A stretch of DNA of 64,000 nt. It comes from Archivesica marissinica (lineage: Eukaryota > Mollusca > Bivalvia > Venerida > Vesicomyidae). The stretch lies in the NCBI GenBank assembly GCA_014843695.1, contig CM026390.1, positions 19,216,466-19,280,465 of the forward strand, written 5' to 3'. Below are positions 56,861-64,000 of the stretch, one piece after another (position 1 is the stretch's first letter; the number at the start of each line of letters is the position of its first letter). A program made the translations under genes and the position numbers. Below the pieces are notes generated by a model that was given only the letters and a program-made list of their open reading frames with translations, was not told where the DNA came from and made no database searches.

Positions 56861-59318
56861 CAGTGCTACTTATCAAATACCCAACAACATATATCTGAAA
56901 GTGCTAAACCAAATACCCATCAATATATGGCTGCAAGTGCTAAACCAAATACCCAACAACATATAGCTGCAAGTGCTAAACCAAATACCCATCAATATAT
57001 GGCTGCAAGTGCTAAACCAAATACCCAACAATATATAGCTACAAGTGCTAAACCAAATACCCAACAATATATAGCTACAAGTGCTAAACCAAATACCCAA
57101 CAACATATAGCTGCAAGTGCTAAACCAAATACCCAACAACATATAGCTGCAAGTGCTAAGCCAAATACCCAACAATATATAGCTGCAAGTGCTATAGCAA
57201 ATACCCAACAACATATAGCTGCAAGTGCTATAGCAAATACCCAACAACATATCGCTGCAAGTGCTATAGCAAATACCCAACAACATATAGCTGCAAGTGC
57301 TATAGCTAATACCCAACAACATATATCTGAAAGTGCTAAACCAAATACCCAACAACATACATCTGCAAGTGCTATAGCAAATACCCAACAACATATAGTT
57401 ACAAGTGCTATTGCAAATACCCAACAACATATAGCTGCAAGTGCTAAACCAAATACCCAACAACATATAGCTGCAAGTGCTATAGCAAATACCCAACAAC
57501 ATATCGCTGCAAGTGCTATAGCAAATACCCAACAACATATATCTGCAAGTGCTATAGCTAATACCCAACAACATATCGCTGCAAGTGCTAGAGCAAATAC
57601 CCAACAACATATATCTGCAAGTGCTATAGCTAATACCCAACAACATATATCTGAAAGTGCTAAACCAAATACCCAACAACATACATCTGCAAGTGCTATA
57701 GCAAATACCCAACAACATATAGTTACAAGTGCTATAGCAAATACCCAACAACATAGTTACAAGTGCTATTGCAAATACCCAACAACATATAGCTGCAAGT
57801 GCTAAACCAAATACCCAACAACATATAGCTGCAAGTGCTAAACCAAATACCCAACAACATATAGCTGCAAGTGCTAAGCCAAATACCCAACAATATATAG
57901 CTGCAAGTGCTATAGCAAATACCCAACAACATATAGCTGCAAGTGCTATAGCAAATACCCAACAACATATCGCTGCAAGTGCTATAGCAAATACCCAACA
58001 ACATATATATGCAAGTGCTATAGCAAATACCCAACAACATATATCTAAAAGTGCTAAACCAAATACCCAACAACATACATATGCAAGTGCTATAGCAAAT
58101 ACCCAACAACATATAGTTACAAGTGCTATTGCAAATACCCAACAACATATAGCTGCAAGTGCTAAACCAAATACCCAACAACATATAGCTGCAAGTGCTA
58201 TAGTAAATACCCAACCACATATATCTGAAAGTGCTAAACCAAATACCCAACAACATACATCTGCAAGTGCTATATCAAATACCAAAAAAAATATAGCTGC
58301 AAGTGCTATAGCAAATACCCAACAACATATAGCTGCACGTGCTATAGCAAATACCCAACAACATATAGCTGCAAGTGCTAAACCAAATACCAAACAACAT
58401 ATAGCTGAAAGTGCTATAGCAAATACCCAACAACATATAGTTGCAAGTGCTAAACTAAATACCCAACAACATATAGCTGCAAGTGCTATAGCAAATACCC
58501 AACAACATATAGTTGCAAGTGCTAAACCAAATACCCAACAACATATAGCTGCAGGTGCTATAGCAAATACCCAACAACATATAGCTGCAAGTGCTAAACC
58601 AAATACCCAACAACATATAGTTGCAAGTGCTAAACCAAATACCCAAAACACATAGCTGCAAGTGCTAAACCAAATACCCAACAACACATAGCTGCAAGTG
58701 CTAAACCAAATACCCAACAACATATAGTTGCAAGTGCTAAACCAAATACCCAACAATATATAGCTGCAAGTGCTAAACCAAATGCCCAACAATATATACC
58801 TGCAAGTGCAAAACCAAATGCCCAACAATATATAGCTGCAAGTGCTAAACCAAATACACAACAATATATAGCTGCAAGTGTTAAATCAAATACCCAACAA
58901 TATATAGCTGCAAGTGTTAAACCAAATACCCAACAATATATAGCTGCAAGTGTTAAACCAAATACCCAACAATATATAGCTGCAAGTGTTAAACCAAATG
59001 CCCAACAATATATAGCTGCAAGTGTTAAACCAAATGCCCAACAATATATAGCTGCAAGTGTTAAACCAAATGCCCAACAATATATAGCTGCAAGTGTTAA
59101 ACCAAATACCCAACAATATATAGCTGCAAGTGTTAAACCAAATGCCCAACAATATATAGCTGCAAGTGTTAAACCAAATACCCAACAATATATAGCTGCA
59201 AGTGTTAAACCAAATACCCAACAATATATAGCTGCAAGTGTTAGACCAAATACCCAACAATATATAGCTGCAAGTGTTAAACCAAATACCCAACAATATA
59301 TAGCTGCAAGTGCAAAAC
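56861..59318. repeat. 36-bp tandem repeat, about 68 copies
   Basis: Core unit GCAAGTGCTAAACCAAATAC. Two main forms are AAACCAAAT and ATAGCAAAT, and the right part (from ~58860) is a homogenised GTTAAACCAAAT form with CAATATATAG. In the + frame it reads 12-residue units such as ASAKPNTQQHIA. The right part is open without a stop from about 58634 into the SRCR half-exon at 59367. Confidence 0.96.
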
Positions 59319-59366
59319 AAGTTAAAAATAAAAATAAAGAAAATAGAGAGCATTTCTGGTTTACAG

Positions 59367-59528
59367 GATCGGTACTTGGATCAAATGAAAGTGAGAAGAT
59401 TTCAATAATCAACCTGAGATGTAACGGAGGAGAGAACGGATTGGAAGAATGTAAATTTGCAGTTGGAGATTGCCCTACGAACAACTACGTGACTGTGTAC
59501 TGTAACGAGTCTGTCATCAAAATAAAGG
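59367..59528 (+). CDS. SRCR-domain protein, exon for the C-terminal half of one SRCR domain
   Basis: An acceptor (CATTTCTGGTTTACAG) precedes and a donor (AAGG|GTATGC) follows a 162-nt segment that is open in one frame. It reads VLGSNESEKISIINLRCNGG, ENGLEECKFAVGDC and NNYVTVYCNES. Four cysteines in the pattern LRC-NGGEN-LEEC-(x)6-C-(x)8-C match the second half of a scavenger-receptor cysteine-rich domain (the family motif is C-x-G-x-E-x-x-L-x-x-C ... C). Both borders are phase 1, the usual phase of shuffled SRCR exons. It joins in frame to the exon at 62174. The first half of this domain is not seen upstream; it may lie beyond the arrays or in the gap. The frame is also open leftwards into the 36-bp array, so the 5' border is probable rather than certain. 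Products of this family are secreted or membrane receptors. Confidence 0.78.
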
Positions 59529-59955
59529 GTATGCCATACTGTATATACACACCTGTGCAACACTATACTACAATCTGATTCTGCGTCATGAGATCTCACT
59601 GTATGGCCATTATACAATAAATGCTAGATTCTCATCCAAGCCTGACAATTTGGTCTGCCCGGATTATTTTTACTGATCGCTAAAAAGTAAATGGAAGAAT
59701 CGACGATTTTACCCACATTTCGCCCTGGTTTTGGCATTGTGAGATCGTAATAAACCCAGCTGCGCTAGGACATGTTTAAATTGTGGCCCTGTCGACTGTA
59801 TTTGCGGTGCTACAAAGGTGCGGAGCAATGTTGATGAGAAACTAGCAATCATTTTTAATGGCCTAAGCAAGAGTATAATTGAATTAACATTTTCGTAAGA
59901 TTTGATAATCTAGGAATTGAAAGTTTCTAATTCATCTTTTACACATAGCTAAAGT
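59529..59955. other. SRCR intron, unique part
   Basis: The intron begins GTATGC at 59529. No other gene is recognised in this stretch. Confidence 0.55.
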
Positions 59956-60076
59956 CAATTCATTTATGTATCCATGGAAACAATTCATTTATGTATCCAT
60001 GGAAACAATTCATTTACGTATCAATGGAAACAATTCCTTTGCGTATCAATGGAAACAAATCATGTACATATCAATG
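59956..60076. repeat. ~25-bp repeat, five copies
   Basis: Tandem copies with core ATTCATTTATGTATCCATGG, gradually diverging to the right. It directly abuts a SINE and lies within the SRCR intron. Confidence 0.9.
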
Positions 60077-60077
60077 G

Positions 60078-60240
60078 AGAGGGGTCTCCATAGCTAAGTG
60101 GTTACGGTCGTTGACTTGAAATCACTTGCCCCTCACGACTGTTGGTTTGAATTCCACTGGGTCTGCTGAATACTTTCAAGTGAGGAAGCTATCCAGCTAG
60201 CTTGCGGTATAGTATGTCGCCATTCAAAGAGATTTCTCAT
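60078..60240 (+). mobile_element. tRNA-derived SINE in SRCR intron
   Basis: The A box is in CATAGCTAAGTGGTTACGG and the B box in TTGGTTTGAATTCCAC. The body has CAAGTGAGGAAGCTATCC. It is the same family as the degenerate copy at 35774. The 3' end merges with the start of the 19-bp array. Confidence 0.75.
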
Positions 60241-60284
60241 ATATGAACAGGCTGGGATATTATAGGAAACATCTGATTCATTTT

Positions 60285-61992
60285 TATAGATGGCGAGATT
60301 TCTCATAGATGGCGAGATTTCTCATAGATGGTGAGATTTCTCATAGACAGTCAGATTTCTCATAAATGGCTAGATTTCTCATAGATGGCGAGATTTCTCA
60401 TAGATGGCGAGATTTCTCATAGATGGCGAGATTTCTCATAGATGGTGAGATTTCTCATAGACAGTCAGATTTCTCATAGATGGCTAGATTTCTCATAGAT
60501 GGCGACATTTCTCATAGATGGCGACATTTCTCATAGATGGCTAGATTTCTCATAGATGGCTAGATTTCTCATAGATGGCGACATTTCTCATAGATGGCGA
60601 CATTTCTCATAGATGGCTAGATTTCTCATAGATGGCTAGATTTCTCATAGATGGCGACATTTCTCATAGATGGCTAGATTTCTCATAGATGGCTAGATTT
60701 CTCATAGATGGCGACATTTCTCATAGATGGCGACATTTCTCATAGATGGCTAGATTTCTCATAGATGGCTAGATTTCTCATAGATGGCGACATTTCTCAT
60801 AGATGGCGACATTTCTCATAGATGGCTACATTTCTCATAGATGGCGACATTTCTCATAGATGGCTAGATTTCTCATAGATGGCTAGATTTCTCATAGATG
60901 GCGACAGTTCTCATAGATGGCTAGATTTCTCATAGATGGCTAGATTTCTCATAGATGGCGACATTTCTCATAGATGGCGACATTTCTCATAGATGGCTAC
61001 ATTTCTCATAGATGGCGACATTTCTCATAGATGGCTAGATTTCTCATAGATGGCTAGATTTCTCATAGATGGCGACAGTTCTCATAGATGGCTAGATTTC
61101 TCATAGATGGCTAGATTTCTCATAGATGGCGACATTTCTCATAGATGGCGACATTTCTCATAGATGGCTACATTTCTCATAGATGGCGACATTTCTCATA
61201 GATGGCTAGATTTCTCATAGATGGCTAGATTTCTCATAGATGGCGACAGTTCTCATAGATGGCTAGATTTCTCATAGATGGCTAGATTTCTCATAGATGG
61301 CGACATTTCTCATAGATGGCGACATTTCTCATAGATGGCTACATTTCTCATAGATGGCGACATTTCTCATAGATGGCTACATTTCTCATAGATGGCGACA
61401 TTTCTCATAGATGAACGAGATTTCTCATAGATGGCTAGATTTCTCATGATGAACGAGATTTCTCATAGATGGCAAGATTTCTCATAGATGAACGAGATTT
61501 CTCATAGATGGCTAGATTTCTCATAGATGAACGAGATTTCTCATAGATGGCGAGATTTCTCATAGATGGTGTGATTTCTCATAGATGGTGAGATTTGTCA
61601 TAGATGGCGAGATTTCTCATAGATGAATGAGATTTCTCATAGATGGCAAGATTTCTCATAGATGAACGAGATTTCTCATAGATGGTGAGATTTCTCATAG
61701 ATGGTGAGATTTCTCATAGATGAATGAGATTTCTCATAGATGGTGAGATTTCTCATAGATGGCGAGATTTCTCATAGATGAATGAGATTTCTCATAGATG
61801 GTGAGATTTCTCATAGATGGCGAGATTTCTCATAGATGAATGAGATTTCTCATAGATGGTGAGAGTTCTCATAAATGGTGAGAGTTCTCATAGATGGCGA
61901 GATTTCTCATAGATGAATGAGATTTCTCATAGATGAATGAAATTTCTCATAGATGGCGAGACTTCTCATAGATGGTGAGATTTCTCATAGAT
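60285..61992. repeat. 19-bp minisatellite with 171-bp higher-order repeat
   Basis: About 89 copies of a 19-bp unit TTTCTCATAGATGGCTAGA (variants GGCGACA, GGCGAGA, GGTGAGA), with 20-bp units carrying GATGAACGAGA to the right. A GGCGACAGTTCTC variant recurs near 60900, 61072 and 61242, about 171 bp (nine units) apart. Both array edges carry a diverged copy of a ~45-bp sequence beginning ATGAACAGGCTGG (60243 and 61991). Confidence 0.96.
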
Positions 61993-62173
61993 GAACAGGC
62001 TGGAAGTATTTAGTAAAAATCTGATTAACTTTTAAGTTTGAAATAACTGAAAATTGTTCAAAATGTTTACAATTGTTTAAGTGAGTTAATTGGCCTAAAT
62101 AGTCTTGATGCTTAGCGAGGTTCCGGTGTACAGGGATTTCACTGCGTCATAATGTATGTCTTATTTTTTTCAG
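61993..62173 (+). other. SRCR intron end
   Basis: Unique sequence ending in the strong acceptor TTATTTTTTTCAG (AG at 62172-62173). Confidence 0.7.
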
Positions 62174-62506
62174 AGAGTCTACAACTCAAGATCAGAGGCG
62201 ATTTGTATTATGGTTCCCTAGAAGTCAACAAATACGGCTTCTGGGGTCCGATATGTCCTATCAACTGGACAGACTCTACCGCTAATGCTACATGTCGACA
62301 GCTTGGTTATGTCGGGGGCATGGCTTACAATGGTACAAGTCGCCTGGACTCTCCTATGGCCCTCGGCAAGTTCATATGTAAGGACAGGAATCAAAATCTG
62401 AGTTCATGCCAATACAATGGATTTAATGAGGATATAGGATGTCAATATCCTATCAAAGGGCGTTATCAGCGACCGACAGCGGGGGTACTGTGCTATAATC
62501 ATAATG
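62174..62506 (+). CDS. SRCR-domain protein, single-exon complete SRCR domain
   Basis: The 333-nt exon (111 codons, phase 1 at both ends) lies between acceptor TTTTTTTCAG and donor AATG|GTTAGT. It reads LQLKIRGDLYYGSLEV, YGFWGPICPINWTDSTANAT, CRQLGYVGG, FICKDRNQNLSSCQYNGF and ends TAGVLCYNHN. This follows the SRCR scheme: RLxxG-x-x-GxxEV, WGxxC, A-x-x-x-CRQLGY-x-GG, C-x-x-x-x-x-L-x-x-C, C and VxC. Six cysteines are present, the group-A-like number. The first codon is completed by the last base of the exon ending at 59528 (G plus AG), so the two exons splice in frame. Reading through the donor meets a TAG one codon later. Its last 43 bases are the seed of the array that follows. The ligand is unknown. 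Confidence 0.88.
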
Positions 62507-64000
62507 GTTAGTATCAGCGACCGACAGCGGGGGTACTGTGCTATAATCATAACGGTTAGTATCAGCGACCGACAGCGGGGGTACTGTGCTATAATCATAA
62601 CGGTTAGTATCAGCGACCGACAGCGGGGGTACTGTGCTATAATCATAACGGTTAGTATCAGCGACCGACAGCAGGGGTACTGTGCTATAATCATAACGGT
62701 TAGTATCAGCGACCGACAGCGGGGGTACTGTGCTATAATCATAACGGTTAGTATCAGCGACCGACAGCCGGGGTACTGTGCTATAATCATAGGTTAGTAT
62801 CAGCGACCGACAGCGGGGGTACTGTGCTATAATCATAACGGTTAGTATCAGCGACCGACGCCGGGGTACTGTGCTATAATCATAACGGTTAGTATCAGCG
62901 ACCGACAGCGGGGGTACTGTGCTATAATCATAACGGTTAGTATCAGCGACCGACAGCGGGGGTACTGTGCTATAATCATAACGGTTAGTATCAGCGACCG
63001 ACAGCGGGGGTACTGTGCTATAATCATAACAGTTAGTATCAGCGACCGACAGCGGGGGTACTGTGCTATAATCATAACGGTTAGTATCAGCGACCGACAG
63101 CGGGGGTACTGTGCTATAATCATAACGGTTAGTATCAGCGACCGACAGCAGGGGTACTGTGCTATAATCATAACGGTTAGTATCAGCGACCGACAGCGGG
63201 GGTACTGTGCTATAATCATAATGGTTAGTATCAGCGACCGACAGCGGGGGTACTGTGCTATAATAGAGGTTAGTATCAGCGACCGACCCCCGGGGTACTG
63301 TGCTATAATAGAAGTTAGTATCAGAGACCGACCCCCGGGGTACTGTGCTATAATAGAGGTTAGTATCAGCAACCGACCCCCGGGGTACTGTGCTATAATA
63401 GAGGTTAGTATCAGCGACCGACCCCCGGGGTACTGTGCTATAATCATAGCGGTTAGTATCAGCGACCGACAGCGGGGGTACTGGGCTATAATAGAGGTTA
63501 GTATCAGCGACCGACCCCCGGGGTACTGTGCTATAATCATAACGGTTAGTATCAGCGACCGACAGCCGGGGTACTGTGCTATAATCATAACGGTTAGTAT
63601 CAGCGACCGACCGCTGGGGTACTGTGCTATAATCATAACGGTTAGTATCAGCGACCGACCCCCGGGTACTGTGCTATAATCATAACGGTTAGTATCAGCG
63701 ACCGACCCCCGAGGTACTGTGCTATAATCATAACGGTTAGTATCAGCGACCGACCCCCGGGTACTGTGCTATAATCATAACGGTTAGTATCAGCGACCGA
63801 CCCCCGAGGTACTGTGCTATAATCATAACGGTTAGTATCAGCGACCGACAGCGGGGGTACTGTGCTATAATCATAACGGTTAGTGTCAGCGACCGACTGC
63901 CGGGGTACTGTGCTATAATCATAACGGTTAGTATCAGCGACCGACAGCGGGGGTACTGTGCTATAATAGAGGTTAGTATCAGAGACCGACCCCCGGGGTA
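62507..64000 (+). repeat. ~48-bp array of SRCR exon end plus 5' splice site, about 31 copies
   Basis: Each unit is GTTAG followed by a copy of the last 43 bases of the SRCR exon (core TATCAGCGACCGACAGCGGG, then ACTGTGCTATAATCATAA). The junction AACG|GTTAGT, a 5' splice site, is therefore regenerated about every 48 bp. In the exon's reading frame units read YQRPTAGVLCYNHNG followed by TAG. To the right a shorter form with AATAGAG|GTTAGT and a GACCCCCGGGGTAC form appear. The array runs off the window. Confidence 0.95.

Noticed and set aside
56873..59484. Minus-strand frames reading LLGIWFSTCSYM or CCWVFGLALAAI (663 and 284 codons)
   Set aside because: Antisense translation of the 36-bp array. 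The hydrophobic appearance is a by-product of the monomer. The + strand SRCR exon occupies the end of one of them.
62404..63679. Frames reading MIIAQYPRCRSLILTV or VSISDRQRGYCAI
   Set aside because: Off-frame and antisense readings of the array made from the SRCR exon end. Only the phase continuous with the SRCR exon is meaningful, and it stops at TAG in each unit.

Overview
This is eukaryotic nuclear DNA from an invertebrate animal. Split exons with GT/AG borders, tRNA-derived SINEs, a non-LTR retrotransposon, a protostome-style Toll-like receptor and single-exon SRCR domains all point that way. A lophotrochozoan, most probably a bivalve mollusc, fits best; that placement is inference. Two runs of exactly 1000 N (27494-28493 and 54318-55317) are scaffold gaps, and both abut tandem repeats. 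Well over half of the readable sequence is minisatellite. At least ten unrelated arrays occur, with monomers of 18 to 72 bp, and several have higher-order duplication.

Layout. 1-9.95 kb: the 3' end of ETFA (electron transfer flavoprotein alpha) on the + strand. Its second-last exon (2720-2866) and a 36-nt terminal coding exon (7878-7913) are separated by a 5-kb intron that is mostly minisatellite. An 18-bp array begins 26 nt after the stop codon. 10-21.4 kb: a repeat-rich intergenic tract with SINEs, a 5'-truncated LINE with one premature stop (12410-14763, minus), a small intact 164-codon reading frame (15067-15561), 29-bp, 25-bp and 50-bp arrays, and mariner-like and LINE remnants. 21.8-26.3 kb: a decayed multi-domain, probably transposon-derived gene. 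It has an SDGP...HGKA core, an OTU-like segment that lacks the catalytic-Cys codon, three sets of peptide-level repeats and a C-terminal small domain, and it is flanked by oppositely oriented TGTTACAT-type motifs. 26.3-27.5 kb: a candidate TATA/Inr promoter with a splice donor, running into gap 1.

29.6-33.4 kb: a Toll-like receptor gene on the minus strand (large exon 29793-32666, upstream signal-peptide exon 33188-33358, AATAAA at 29648-29653). 33.4-37.1 kb: microsatellites and SINEs, including one SINE whose tRNA head is expanded into seven tandem copies. 37.17-54.3 kb: one 17-kb satellite with a 30-bp monomer in three successive sequence zones. 55.3-64 kb: 72-bp and 36-bp arrays, then a + strand SRCR-domain gene (half-domain exon 59367-59528, full-domain exon 62174-62506) with minisatellites in its introns. 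The last array (62507 to the window end) consists of tandem copies of the 3' end of the SRCR exon together with its own 5' splice site. I consider this the most unusual structure in the window.

Three host genes are well supported: ETFA (mitochondrial electron transfer), a TLR and an SRCR protein (the last two are innate-immune-type receptor families). They are unrelated in function and lie on both strands. What links them is invasion of their introns and flanks by minisatellites. No prokaryotic features, CRISPR arrays or rRNA genes are seen.
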